Below are positions 25,224 to 34,460 of a stretch of 64,000 nt of DNA, piece after piece (position 1 is the first letter of the stretch; the number at the start of each line of letters is the position of its first letter). This stretch comes from G965207125 sp965207125 (GTDB lineage: Bacteria; Pseudomonadota; Alphaproteobacteria; Puniceispirillales; UBA1172). The notes below the pieces were generated by a model, which was given only the letters and a program-made list of their open reading frames with translations, did not search any database and was not told the origin of the DNA. The stretch is from positions 930,001 to 994,000 of the forward strand of contig OZ242263.1 in assembly GCA_965207125.1 (NCBI GenBank). Reading direction: 5' to 3'. Both the position numbers and the translations under genes were made by a program.

Positions 25224-26204
25224 TCATGCTTCCAAACGATAGTTTCCACCGCTTTTTTTCGGCACAATCCACACTTCGTTCATCGGATACTGGCTTTCGT
25301 CTTTTTGCCAAAGTTTTTTAATGGCCGCGACCTGAAACTCAATCCAGCCCATCCGATGCGCCGGGCCGCAAGCGGCCTCTAATTTGTGGTTAAGCTGCCT
25401 CAACTTCCAGAACGGAACAGACGGAAAACTATGATGCGCGGTATGATAAGGCATCTGCCAGCACAACCAGCGCATGAAGAAATTGACCCGTGTCGAGCGG
25501 GTGTTATTCATGATGTCATTTTCATGCGCGAGCCCTAGATGTTCTATAGTGTTCTGAAGTTGATGAACAGGCTTGCCACAGAGCATCGGCAAAATCCAGA
25601 AGGTCACAACGAACCAGCTTTGGGTATAGATTGAAACCCCAGCGATCAGCGCATAACCAAGTAGATGAAGCCTTGATTCGAGAATCACTTTGGCTTCTTC
25701 ATTTTCATGGATATAGGGCTCAATAATGATGCCGCGCGCCCGGCGTACCATACCACTGACACGGTTTTTCCAATAGGTAACACCAAGCATCCACAGCGTG
25801 AATGTTGTCAGGGTGTATGGCTCGCGCACCAACTCGCCATCTTGTTTCCAATCCTGGGTGAACCGATGATGCGAGTAGTGCATGATCAGGTCATAATCAC
25901 GCGGAAACAGCACAACGAATCCAATCAAGCGTCCGAAATACTCATTAAGCCATTTGGTTTTAAACACTGTCCAGTGCGATAATTCATGTTGGGCCGCGTA
26001 GAGAAAATTGATAGCAACCCCAAGCGCAAAGCCTGTGGCCAGCACCCACCAGCTCCCCATAACCAGATAATGGGCATAAGCCAGCGCGGCAATCAGCCCC
26101 CAATGGCTAAACATTTGCATGAGCCCCATCAGGTCTGATCGCTCATTAAGTTCGCGCAATTCTTGCGGCGTTACAATCTTACGTCTTGAGAATACTTCAT
26201 CCAT
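25224..26204 (-). CDS. Membrane fatty acid desaturase-family di-iron protein
   Basis: 326 residues with the three histidine boxes: HELSH (73-77), HYSHH (109-113) and HTAHH (254-258), plus HQLQNTIEH (about 214-222) as an extra histidine-bearing segment; several membrane helices flank them. The family also includes hydroxylases and ring oxygenases, so a fatty acid need not be the substrate. ATG at 26204 is chosen because GGAGG precedes it by 8 nt; GTG at 26231 is also possible. First gene of the unit that leads into the TIM-barrel and transporter genes. Confidence 0.86.
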   Translation of the reverse strand: MDEVFSRRKIVTPQELRELNERSDLMGLMQMFSHWGLIAALAYAHYLVMGSWWVLATGFALGVAINFLYAAQHELSHWTVFKTKWLNEYFGRLIGFVVLFPRDYDLIMHYSHHRFTQDWKQDGELVREPYTLTTFTLWMLGVTYWKNRVSGMVRRARGIIIEPYIHENEEAKVILESRLHLLGYALIAGVSIYTQSWFVVTFWILPMLCGKPVHQLQNTIEHLGLAHENDIMNNTRSTRVNFFMRWLCWQMPYHTAHHSFPSVPFWKLRQLNHKLEAACGPAHRMGWIEFQVAAIKKLWQKDESQYPMNEVWIVPKKSGGNYRLEA

Positions 26205-26311
26205 AGCCTCAGCCTCCATAGCGGTTTTCACAACGGATTTTTCTTTTTTTATTTTTCTTAGATGCTAATAATCACTCTCTCATAAACAATAAGTCAAGAG
26301 GCAATTTGATC

Positions 26312-27298
26312 ATGCGCGCGCTAGTTTATCGTAAAAAAGGAACGGCCCGTGACGTTCTCGAGGTGGTTGAACGTCCGATAGCTGAGGTTGGGAAGGGTGA
26401 GGTGCGGGTTAGAATCCACGCCTCCGGCGTTAATCCGTCCGATGTAAAAATGCGCGGTGGCGGCGGAAATAATACGGCCGCGATGCCGTTCCCGGAAATT
26501 ATTCCACATAGTGATGGGGCCGGAGTTATTGATGCGATCGCTGATGATGTGGGGGGGCTCGCGGTTGGAGAGCGGGTTTATATATTCAATGGCGGCTGGC
26601 AGCGCGCATATGGGACAGCAGCCGAATATATAGTGCTTCCGGCGCGACAGGTGGTGCCGTTGCCTGATCATGTAAGTTTTGAGCACGGTGCGTGTTTAGG
26701 AATTCCGGCAATGACGGCGGCCTATGCGGTAAGCCGCTGTGCTGATATTGAAAACGCAGCGGTTCTGATCAGTGGCGGTGGCGGGGTCGTGGGACGTTAC
26801 GCAGTGGAGATGGCGAAAGCCTCAGGGGCGCGACATGTTGTCGCAACCGCTTCATCTGAAACCAGCCGCCAAGTGGCTCGCGATGCAGGGGCGAGTGTGG
26901 TATTAGATTACAAGAATAGCAATCTCGCCCGCGATGCATTTGAGATTTGCCAAGGGTTTGACCATGCGATCGAGTCTGAATTTGGTTTAAATGCTGATTT
27001 TCTGTCGGACGTAATGCGCCCAGGAGGAATGATTGTTGCTTACGGGTCGGCGGCCATGCTGCGCCCTGAAATTCCATTTTATCCGCTTATGTTCAAAAAC
27101 ATCACGCTAGCAATGATGCTGGTGTATTTGCTTGACGATAAGAATCGCGCTCAAGTGATCACGTTAATTGATCATTATCTGGTCAATAATCTGATCCACG
27201 AGAATATTGCCCGCGTCCTAACTTTGGATGATGCGATCGAGGCGCATGAGCTGGTCGAGGGCGGCCATAAATCTGGCTCTGTGGTAATCACAATCTAA
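26312..27298 (+). CDS. Zinc-independent quinone oxidoreductase-like MDR protein
   Basis: 328 residues of the medium-chain dehydrogenase fold. A GroES-like domain precedes a Rossmann fold with the NADPH-binding loop SGGGGVVGRYAVEMAKASGA. The cysteine and histidine ligands of zinc alcohol dehydrogenases are absent, so it belongs to the NADPH:quinone oxidoreductase branch. ATG at 26312 follows AGAGG. Divergent from the desaturase gene (107-nt gap) and 10 nt before an SDR gene, its probable partner. Substrate unknown. Confidence 0.87.
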   Translation: MRALVYRKKGTARDVLEVVERPIAEVGKGEVRVRIHASGVNPSDVKMRGGGGNNTAAMPFPEIIPHSDGAGVIDAIADDVGGLAVGERVYIFNGGWQRAYGTAAEYIVLPARQVVPLPDHVSFEHGACLGIPAMTAAYAVSRCADIENAAVLISGGGGVVGRYAVEMAKASGARHVVATASSETSRQVARDAGASVVLDYKNSNLARDAFEICQGFDHAIESEFGLNADFLSDVMRPGGMIVAYGSAAMLRPEIPFYPLMFKNITLAMMLVYLLDDKNRAQVITLIDHYLVNNLIHENIARVLTLDDAIEAHELVEGGHKSGSVVITI

Positions 27299-27308
27299 AG
27301 GACGACCA

Positions 27309-28085
27309 ATGACAGAAGAAAACCCAAAACATGTTTTGATCACCGCCGGAGCATCAGGAATTGGCCTGGCGATGGCAAAAGCATTTCTGGTGGATGGCGC
27401 ACGAGTCACGATCACTGATATAGATGAGGGGGTTCTGGCCGCAGCGATAAAGCGCCATCCTGGGCTGATCGGGGTGATCGCCGATGCTGCAAGCGAGACG
27501 GATATGGAGAAGGTTTTCACCACGATCGAAAATCAATGGGGCCGCCTCGACGTGCTGATGGCGAACGCGGGCATAGCAGGACCTACGGCGGCGGTTGAAG
27601 ATATCGCGCTTACCGATTGGCGGCACTGCGTCGCGGTCAATCTCGATGGCGCTTTTCTAGCGGCGAAATTTGCAGCAAAATTGATGAAAAAACAGGGTGA
27701 TGGAGTGATAACCTTCACCTCATCCACAGCGGGTCAATGGGGCTACCCTCATCGCTCTCCTTACGCGGCCGCGAAATGGGCCGTCATTGGTTTGATGAAG
27801 ACTCTGGCGATGGAGCTAGGTGGTGATGGGATCAGGGTCAATGCTATTTGCCCAGGCTCAGTTGAAGGCGAGCGGATGGATGGGGTGATCGTGCGAGAAG
27901 CCGGGTTGCGTGGAATAAGCGCGGAAGAATTAAAGCAGGGTTACGCTGATTGTGCGTCGATGAGGCGCTTCGTTACAGCCGAGGAAATCGCCGCTATGGG
28001 TGTATTTTTGGCCTCATCCGCCGCGAGTGCAATTTCAGGAATGGCAATGTCCGTTGACGGGCACACCGAAAAAGTGACGCTTTAG
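27309..28085 (+). CDS. Short-chain dehydrogenase/reductase
   Basis: 258 residues, classical SDR. Cofactor loop TAGASGIG (12-19), ANAGIAG, and the catalytic Ser-Tyr-Lys in SSTAGQWGYPHRSPYAAAK (Tyr and Lys four apart), then an ICPGSVEGERM segment typical of classical SDRs. An aspartate after the second strand (ITDID) suggests NAD rather than NADP. Probably in one operon with the upstream MDR gene. It converges on tauC with 3 nt between stops. Substrate unknown. Confidence 0.9.
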   Translation: MTEENPKHVLITAGASGIGLAMAKAFLVDGARVTITDIDEGVLAAAIKRHPGLIGVIADAASETDMEKVFTTIENQWGRLDVLMANAGIAGPTAAVEDIALTDWRHCVAVNLDGAFLAAKFAAKLMKKQGDGVITFTSSTAGQWGYPHRSPYAAAKWAVIGLMKTLAMELGGDGIRVNAICPGSVEGERMDGVIVREAGLRGISAEELKQGYADCASMRRFVTAEEIAAMGVFLASSAASAISGMAMSVDGHTEKVTL

Positions 28086-28088
28086 ACC

Positions 28089-30014
28089 CTAGCCTTTACC
28101 ACGCCACGGAATCAGGATCGCTATAACCCTGCGCATAATCAGATCAAAGATCAGCCCAAGCAAGCCCATAATCAAGATGGTTACCCAGATAAGTTCGTAA
28201 TCCGAAACGGTTCTGGCAACATTTTCGATAAAGCCTATACCGGTTGTGCCAGCCAGCATTTCGGCGGCCACCAGCGTTCCCCAGCAGACTCCGATAGCGA
28301 TTCGGACGCCCGTGAGAATTTCAGGCAGAGCATTAGGCAGAATGACATGCCGCAGAATTTGTCCGTTGCTCGCGCCAAGGGAGTGTGATGCGCGGATTTT
28401 AGATAGTTGCGTTCCGGATGCTCCTGTGCGGGCTGAGATCACCATGATGGCGAAAGCGACCATGAACAGCAAAAAGATTTTGCCGTCATCTTGAATGCCA
28501 AAAATGGTCAGAATAAGCGGAGCCCAAGCGAGGGGTGGGACGGGCCTATAGAGTTCGATCATTGGATCAAAGAAGGATTTGAAGAATCTAGACACACCCA
28601 TATAAATGCCAAGGGGAACCCCGAGCAGAATACCCAAACTCAAAGCCACCAGCACCCTGAGCAACGAATCCCAAATATGTCCTTCGAACATGGGAAGATA
28701 ACCAAGAGAAATATCACCTTGGGCCACCGTTAATAATTTATCTTTATATGTTGGGATGAATCCGCCGTCAGTGTCATGCTGTCCATAGACCCCTGGCAAA
28801 CTATCGACCAGCGTATCAGGGATCAGGAAATCAACAATATTAGCGATCGCTAGCCATTTAACCCACAGCAATCTCGTACCTTTATAGCCACCACCTTCTT
28901 CGACATTGGGATTGGCCAGTCGTCCAAAAGTAGCAATAACATCGGTGGGTTTGGGCAACCAGCGAGAAGATCCCTGCTCGATACACAGAGTTCTCGATTT
29001 AACGACTCCGCCACCGGGGAAGAAAAGCGCATCGATAACCCGAAGCCCGCCTTTAGTATCATCGACGGTTTCAAACAGATCCACAACGACACCATTGATT
29101 TCGGCGAGCGCTTCGGCTGAAAAAATCAGACCGTCATCCAGACGCTTAAACACTCTGTCCACGGCTTTGATATAGTCATCGCGGGTTTTTCTTGCCTCGT
29201 CGCTATCGATGAGCGATGGCGCATCCCTGATGCTTTTTATTACATTGCGCGTGTCCTCTATTAGTTCTTTGGCGTCATCGGGAATATTGCGAAGTTTGAG
29301 AAAATCATTAGATATCCTTGCCGAATCGACGGCAACACTATCGAAAAGAACACCTTTGGCGGTGGTCGGCAAGAGCGGTATTTCCTCACTAGCCACACCC
29401 CATCTTGGTTGTGCTAAGGCTTCGGCGGTGGGCGTCATCCCATCATAACCGTCGCGCAACCGCTTGGTGATCACGATAATATCGGATTTGATTTTGCCCA
29501 GATCGGCGCGGGTTTCATAACTTTGGTTAGCGGGGTCGGAATAAATCGCCAGCATCTGTTGCGATTGATCGAGAACCCGGCGAAGTTGGCGACTCTCGCT
29601 ATCGGTAAACACCTGCTCAGGCAGATTGGCCTCAAGGATATTCAGCTGTTCGATGTTCCTCACCACCAGCGAGGTTGATTTATAATATCGCGAGGAAATC
29701 GGTAGTTGCGCAATAATCGGCGATAAGGCTTCTTCTACTTTGGCGATCTGGCACATTTCGTTGATGGTGCGAGGAAAATAAGCGCGGGCCATCCCCCACG
29801 AGTAATAAAACCACAACAGCATCAGGACTGAAATGCCGCAAACTGCCCAGTACCAGCCACCAAGGGTACCTTCTGGATCGCCAAAAACCTGATCTTTTCT
29901 GATGCGTCTTGAGGTTTTGACCCCTATATAAATCGAGGATAAAAACATCACCACCAGTATCAAGATGATCACGGCGGCAACATCGGCACGATGGACTGAA
30001 AGCCATTCAAGCAT
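28089..30014 (-). CDS. tauC: Taurine ABC permease TauC with large N-terminal extension
   Basis: 641 residues, over twice the normal TauC size. The last 190 or so residues are a TauC/SsuC permease, with WDSLLRVLVALSLGILLGVPLG and the EAA loop SLGASNGQILRHVILPNALP. Before it lie two membrane helices (about 12-32 and 52-78), a roughly 300-residue hydrophilic region that looks alpha-helical and lacks a motif I recognise, and another hydrophobic segment near 400-425. The frame is intact with no frameshift, so the extension is translated. Overlaps tauB by 8 nt; taurine specificity is inferred from tauA and the aminotransferase. Confidence 0.85.
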   Translation of the reverse strand: MLEWLSVHRADVAAVIILILVVMFLSSIYIGVKTSRRIRKDQVFGDPEGTLGGWYWAVCGISVLMLLWFYYSWGMARAYFPRTINEMCQIAKVEEALSPIIAQLPISSRYYKSTSLVVRNIEQLNILEANLPEQVFTDSESRQLRRVLDQSQQMLAIYSDPANQSYETRADLGKIKSDIIVITKRLRDGYDGMTPTAEALAQPRWGVASEEIPLLPTTAKGVLFDSVAVDSARISNDFLKLRNIPDDAKELIEDTRNVIKSIRDAPSLIDSDEARKTRDDYIKAVDRVFKRLDDGLIFSAEALAEINGVVVDLFETVDDTKGGLRVIDALFFPGGGVVKSRTLCIEQGSSRWLPKPTDVIATFGRLANPNVEEGGGYKGTRLLWVKWLAIANIVDFLIPDTLVDSLPGVYGQHDTDGGFIPTYKDKLLTVAQGDISLGYLPMFEGHIWDSLLRVLVALSLGILLGVPLGIYMGVSRFFKSFFDPMIELYRPVPPLAWAPLILTIFGIQDDGKIFLLFMVAFAIMVISARTGASGTQLSKIRASHSLGASNGQILRHVILPNALPEILTGVRIAIGVCWGTLVAAEMLAGTTGIGFIENVARTVSDYELIWVTILIMGLLGLIFDLIMRRVIAILIPWRGKG

Positions 30015-30804
30015 TGCCCATAATCTCCTCTTCCATATCCCAAATCATGGTGAGAATTTCCTCACGCACTTTGGAGAAATCGCCTTGCTGTTTGATTTCG
30101 CGCAACGAGGTGGTGAGCCCTTGCTTGGCAAAATCCAGATTATATTCCTTGTGTATTCTGCCCGGCCGCGGGGCCATAACAAACAGCCTTTCGCCAAGCA
30201 ATAAGGCTTCTTCTACTGAGTGGGTGATTATGATGATGGTTTTGCCCGTTTCCTGCCAGAGTTCGAGGATGAGCGATTGCATTTTCTCGCGGGTCAAGGC
30301 ATCCAGCGCGCCCAGAGGCTCATCCATTAGAATGAGATCAGGGTCATTAACAAGACATCGCGCTAACGCCACGCGTTGCTGCATCCCTCCAGATAGTTGG
30401 TAGGTTGGAGTGTCGCCGAATCCGGTCAACCCAACAATATCTAGCCATTTAGAAACCAGTTCGGCACTTTGGTTTTTGTTCATTTTTTTCATGCGCAAGC
30501 CGAAATCGACGTTTTTAGCGACCGTCAGCCATTCGAACAACGCGCCTTGCTGAAAAACCATGCCTCGGTCGACGCCAGGGCCTTCGATCGGGTGGTCGGC
30601 GAATGTCATGTCACCCGACGTCGGCCTGAGAAATCCAGCGACCATATTGAGCAAAGTAGTTTTGCCACATCCTGAAGGGCCGAGAACGGATAAAATCTCG
30701 CCCTTTTTCAGCGTGAAATTAATATTTTTAAGCGCCTCAACGAGCGCGTTACCATTCTCCGTGGAGAAGGTCATGCAAAGGTCTTTACAGACTAGATCGG
30801 CCAT
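30007..30804 (-). CDS. tauB: Taurine ABC transporter ATPase
   Basis: 265 residues with Walker A GPSGCGKTT, Q-loop region VFQQGALFEWLTV, signature LSGGMQQR and Walker B LILMDEPLGALD: the TauB/SsuB nitrate-sulfonate-taurine group. The C-terminus carries about 30 residues beyond the usual end (QGDFSKVREEILTMIWDMEE). Located between tauA (93-nt gap with a hairpin) and the enlarged tauC (8-nt overlap). Confidence 0.92.
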   Translation of the reverse strand: MADLVCKDLCMTFSTENGNALVEALKNINFTLKKGEILSVLGPSGCGKTTLLNMVAGFLRPTSGDMTFADHPIEGPGVDRGMVFQQGALFEWLTVAKNVDFGLRMKKMNKNQSAELVSKWLDIVGLTGFGDTPTYQLSGGMQQRVALARCLVNDPDLILMDEPLGALDALTREKMQSLILELWQETGKTIIIITHSVEEALLLGERLFVMAPRPGRIHKEYNLDFAKQGLTTSLREIKQQGDFSKVREEILTMIWDMEEEIMGNA

Positions 30805-30833
30805 ACAATATCGGCCCCTTGCTTTGGTGCGTT

Positions 30834-30876
30834 AACGGGGAAGAGAGACAACCAAAACATTGTATCCTTCCCCGTT
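30834..30876 (-). repeat. Stem-loop between tauA and tauB
   Basis: AACGGGGAAG (30834-30843) and CTTCCCCGTT (30867-30876) make a perfect 10-bp stem with a 23-nt loop, directly after the tauA stop. No T tract follows, so it is likelier to protect the abundant tauA message or limit read-through into tauBC, as often seen behind binding-protein genes, than to be a full terminator. Confidence 0.6.
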
Positions 30877-30897
30877 ATTAACACGCTTACGCTTCGC

Positions 30898-31878
30898 CTA
30901 GCGTAGGAATGAGCCGTCTATTGTCTTGCTGAGCGCCCCACCGTAATTGGTGGAGTTGCTACCTTGGAAGACCACGCCGAGGGATTCGGCCGCCTGAGCA
31001 GCAATTCCGTTAGCGTTGAAATAGTCGCGGACTTGTTCACGCGCAGTTGGAAATACAAAATCAGCCATTTGCGCTTTTGTCGTCTCAAAATCCATTCCAG
31101 CGTCAGCGGAAACCTTGCGGAGCTCGGCATCAGATGCTTTCCAGTTCTCATTAGACTCAGAGGTAATTTCAAGGAAAGTTCTTAAGAGTCCAGGGTTTTC
31201 GGTGGCGAATTTTTCAGTGACTGAAACCACGTCAAACGAACCGATACCGGCGTCTACCTTCTCCATAGAAGACATGATAGGCACGCCGACTTCTCCTGCG
31301 GCTTTAGCAGAAGCACCGCCGAAGATGCACGCCATATCGACTGAACCGTCAGCAAGCGACACTGCGCCGTCTGGCGGAGCCTGATCGACAATGGTCATGG
31401 TACTCATATCGACGTTAAGTGCGGTCATCTGCTTTCTGAAAGCGTAATCAGCCATGGTATTAAGCGGCACGGCTACAGTTTTGCCTTCTAGTTCAGAAGC
31501 GTTGGATGAATTGATACCAAGGCCGTTCTTAACAAAACAGTCATTGGCTTCATAGACCACCGCTATCCCGACCATTTTGATCGGCGCGCCCTGCTGAATA
31601 GCGGTAACGAAAGGTGCAAGCCCTTGCGAGTAAGCGATATCAATATCGCCTGCAAGCATGGCTTCAGTCATCGCGGTGCCAGTTAAAAAATCGGTCCAGT
31701 TGACATCGACGCCCATAGCGGCGTCATAGGCTTTATCAACCTTGGCTATTTGATTAGGTGTCGCCCATTCGAGAAAAAAGGCTACATTGACGCTATCAGC
31801 GGCTTGCGCAAGTGACGCACATGTCAGCGCAACCGCACTGGCAATGCCGACACCAATGTGTTTGACAATTTTGTTCAT
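30898..31878 (-). CDS. tauA: Taurine-binding periplasmic protein
   Basis: 326 residues. A Sec signal peptide ends near residue 27 (SLAQAAD). The mature part is of the NitT/TauA fold, with FFLEWATPNQIAK and ELEGKTVAVPLNTMADYAFR typical of TauA proteins. ATG at 31878 follows GGAGTG with normal spacing. It leads tauA-tauB-tauC and lies 89 nt after the aminotransferase gene on the same strand, supporting taurine as the ligand. Confidence 0.9.
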   Translation of the reverse strand: MNKIVKHIGVGIASAVALTCASLAQAADSVNVAFFLEWATPNQIAKVDKAYDAAMGVDVNWTDFLTGTAMTEAMLAGDIDIAYSQGLAPFVTAIQQGAPIKMVGIAVVYEANDCFVKNGLGINSSNASELEGKTVAVPLNTMADYAFRKQMTALNVDMSTMTIVDQAPPDGAVSLADGSVDMACIFGGASAKAAGEVGVPIMSSMEKVDAGIGSFDVVSVTEKFATENPGLLRTFLEITSESNENWKASDAELRKVSADAGMDFETTKAQMADFVFPTAREQVRDYFNANGIAAQAAESLGVVFQGSNSTNYGGALSKTIDGSFLR

Positions 31879-31915
31879 TGATACACTCCTTCGTGCATAG
31901 TTGTTGATTACAATT

Positions 31916-31950
31916 GCTATATTCTAACCCACTCACTAGGGCAAATTGCC
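31916..31950 (-). promoter_or_regulatory. Candidate tauA promoter with symmetrical element
   Basis: On the minus strand TTGCCC (31944-31939), 17 nt, then TATAGC (31921-31916) is a fair sigma-70-type match 38 nt before the tauA start. GGCAA-A-TTGCC (31940-31950) is a 5-bp inverted repeat overlapping the -35, a position suitable for a repressor. No TauR-like gene lies in the window. Inferred only. Confidence 0.35.
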
Positions 31951-31967
31951 ACATATTTGTCAAGCAA

Positions 31968-33284
31968 TTAGATTTGATGCTGATCAAGGGTCTTTCTGAA
32001 CTTTTCGATAATCTCATCTATATGTTTGCGTTCGGTGATAAAGGCTGGCGCTATGATCGCGGTATCAGCGGTGAATTTGACATGGAGTCCATTCCAGAAC
32101 ATGTCTTTTTGCATTTGCGTCCCGCGCCGACCGGGGACGCCGTCATGATGTACTTCGACTCCCGCCATCATGCCTATACCGCGCAAATCAGCGACCAGAG
32201 GATGATCTTTAAGACTCCAGATCGAGTCGAGAAAATAATCGGACATCTTGGCAGCTTTATCAAATAAGCCTTCGTCCTGATAGATTTTCTGAGTAGCGAT
32301 CCCAGCCGCGCAAGCAGCCGGATGAGCTGAATAGGTGTAGCCGTGGAAAAATTCGATCGCGTTTTCAGGGGCAGCATTGCTGATGGTTTGGTAGACCTCA
32401 TCATTCGCCGCTACGGCCCCCATAGGAATAGCGCCATTGGTGAGCGCTTTCGCCATCGTGCAGATATCGGGTGTAGTGCTAAATTTCTGCGCACCGAAAG
32501 CTGTTCCGAGACGTCCGAATCCAGTGATCACTTCATCGAAAATAAGCAAAATTCCATGCGCATCACAGATCTTCCTCAGTTTTTCGAGATAGCCAACGGG
32601 TGGCACTATAGTCCCCGTAGAGCCGGCCACAGGCTCGACAAAGACCGCGGCAATGGTGTTTCCGCCATATGTTTGGCAGAGACGCTCGAGATCATCAGCC
32701 AGATCAGCATCCGAATCGGGCTGCCCTTTGACGTATTGCTGCTGTGGCGTCAACGTGTGGCGAATCAGCGAGATATTGGGTAACGTCAGGGTGAAGGTTT
32801 CACGATTTTTAACCATGCCAGATAAGGAGACGCCGCCCATATTGACGCCGTGATAGGCCCGCTCGCGGCTAACGAAGCGCGTGCGTTGTCCATCGCCTCT
32901 TGCGCGATGATAGGCCAGCGCGATTTTCATCGCGGTGTCTATTGATTCCGACCCTGAATTGGTAAAGAAAATATGATTCATCTCTTCAGGGAGAATTCGG
33001 GAAATCATATCGGCGAGTTCAAATGACCCTGGGTGTCCGAGCTGAAAATGAGGCGTGTAGTCATTTTCCTGCATTTGAGCGTAGACGGCCTCGGCGATCT
33101 CGCGACGTCCATGTCCGGCGGGACAACAGAACAAGCCTGAAGATCCGTCAATGACCTTCCCCCCTTTATGATCCCAGCAATACATTCCTTCGGATTTAAC
33201 CACCAATCTTGGATTAGTTTTAAAATCGCGGTTGCTGGTGAATGGCATCCAATGCGATTCAAGCGAATTCGTTTCAAATGGCAT
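31968..33284 (-). CDS. tpa: Class III aminotransferase, probable taurine/omega-amino acid:pyruvate type
   Basis: 438 residues, PLP-dependent. The opening LESHWMPFTSNRDFKTNPRLVV is shared with omega-amino acid:pyruvate transaminases; the PLP lysine lies in TMAKALTNG and the phosphate-binding part in FTNSGSESIDTAMK. FDEVITGFGRLG supplies the PLP-ring aspartate. Next to tauABC and divergent from pta, it most likely deaminates taurine to sulfoacetaldehyde (Tpa role). Beta-alanine or hypotaurine as substrate is possible. GGAGG before ATG 33284 fixes the start. Confidence 0.82.
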   Translation of the reverse strand: MPFETNSLESHWMPFTSNRDFKTNPRLVVKSEGMYCWDHKGGKVIDGSSGLFCCPAGHGRREIAEAVYAQMQENDYTPHFQLGHPGSFELADMISRILPEEMNHIFFTNSGSESIDTAMKIALAYHRARGDGQRTRFVSRERAYHGVNMGGVSLSGMVKNRETFTLTLPNISLIRHTLTPQQQYVKGQPDSDADLADDLERLCQTYGGNTIAAVFVEPVAGSTGTIVPPVGYLEKLRKICDAHGILLIFDEVITGFGRLGTAFGAQKFSTTPDICTMAKALTNGAIPMGAVAANDEVYQTISNAAPENAIEFFHGYTYSAHPAACAAGIATQKIYQDEGLFDKAAKMSDYFLDSIWSLKDHPLVADLRGIGMMAGVEVHHDGVPGRRGTQMQKDMFWNGLHVKFTADTAIIAPAFITERKHIDEIIEKFRKTLDQHQI

Positions 33285-33476
33285 AACTCACTCCTCCGAT
33301 GTAGATAGAATAGAATGGAATAGATGTATCACATTGTTGATAAGGGGAATAAAACTTTCACGCAACCGAAAAGATATAACAAAAAGATTCTGGATTTTCG
33401 GCGGTGTCGATGCAATGTATGCGATGTCGATGCGAGCTCATTTTGTATCGCTCATCGAAGAAGGATACGTTCATCT
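33285..33476. promoter_or_regulatory. Divergent intergenic region tpa / pta
   Basis: 192 nt shared by the minus-strand taurine genes and the plus-strand pta-soe genes. It holds a short run of 5-bp near-repeats (AGAAT, AGAAT, GGAAT, AGATG within about 33306-33326) and a TATAAC (33375-33380) that could be a plus-strand -10, without a good -35. The pta RBS AAGGA is at 33461-33465. I see no clear operator. Confidence 0.3.
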
Positions 33477-34460
33477 GTGGTGGCTATAGCGTCTGATCAC
33501 TCATCATCAGGTTTTCTAAGCAAAGCGAATCCGGCCTGTCCTGAAGCATTGCTTAAATCTTGCCGTGATTCAGTGGGTGATGGATTAAGGCTCGCGATTG
33601 TTGGCGCGGATTCTCTGCCGGCGATAGAAACAGCGATGATGACGGTGCGCGAAGGCATAGCGACGCCTCATCTGATCGGCAATCCTGATAAAATTAAAAA
33701 CTTGGCGCAAACGCTTAACTGGGATTTGCGCGGTATTGAAATCAGCGCGGCCAATGATGAGGAATCCCTGATCATGACCGCATGCCGCCTAGTGCGTGAA
33801 GGCCAGGCGGACGCGGTGATGAAAGGCCAAATTCACACTGACCGCTTTATGGGCGGGTTGCTCAGTCGCGAGGGCGGAGTTCGCGGCGAAGGGCGGATGA
33901 TTCACGTATTCGCGATGTTCCCGGTGGGTGGCGGCAAGCCGTTGCTGATATCGGACGCAGCGGTGAATGTCGCCCCCGATGAGACCACCTCGCGCGAGGC
34001 ACTTTTCGCACTCAAACATGTTGCCCAAGCACTTGGAGTGGCAAAACCGAAAATAGCCATTATATCAGCGACCGAATCGCCAATCCCGTCAGTACCATCA
34101 TCGCTCGCCGCGGAAAAACTAGCGGTGTGGGGCAAGGCCAATATAAAGGATGTTGAAATATCGGGGCCTTTGTCATTTGATCTAGCGTTAAGCCCACCCG
34201 CCGCCGAAATCAAAGGCATTTCTGGCGATTCTGTCGCGGGTTACGCAGACGCTTTGCTCATGCCCGATATCACGTCAGGCAATGTGTTATTCAAGGCGAT
34301 GGTGTGGTTTTGTGGAGCTTGTGCGGCGGGGGTCGTGCTTGGCGGTCAAGTACCGATCATGCTGACTAGTCGATCTGATTCGGCGGCCGCGAGACTGGCT
34401 TCGGTCGCACTCGCAGCGAAACTCTCCTCATCCGACTCCCAAAAAGAGAGGCGCTGCTGA
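33477..34460 (+). CDS. pta: Phosphate acetyl/butyryltransferase family protein
   Basis: 327 residues of the PTA_PTB fold, with DAVMKGQIHTDRFMGGLL, ISATESPIPSVPSSLAA and ADALLMPDITSGNVLFKA as family blocks. In taurine degradation Pta turns the acetyl phosphate made by Xsc into acetyl-CoA. The start is uncertain: the frame is open to 33324, but those residues look unlike a protein; GTG at 33477 (AAGGA upstream) or GTG at 33480 gives a usual length. Overlaps soeA by 1 nt, which couples acetyl-phosphate use to sulfite oxidation. Confidence 0.82.
   Translation: MVAIASDHSSSGFLSKANPACPEALLKSCRDSVGDGLRLAIVGADSLPAIETAMMTVREGIATPHLIGNPDKIKNLAQTLNWDLRGIEISAANDEESLIMTACRLVREGQADAVMKGQIHTDRFMGGLLSREGGVRGEGRMIHVFAMFPVGGGKPLLISDAAVNVAPDETTSREALFALKHVAQALGVAKPKIAIISATESPIPSVPSSLAAEKLAVWGKANIKDVEISGPLSFDLALSPPAAEIKGISGDSVAGYADALLMPDITSGNVLFKAMVWFCGACAAGVVLGGQVPIMLTSRSDSAAARLASVALAAKLSSSDSQKERRC

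Noticed and set aside
33324..33476. N-terminal 51 codons of the longest pta frame
   Set aside because: Residues are rich in Cys, Arg and Lys without similarity to the family, and the start has no clear RBS.
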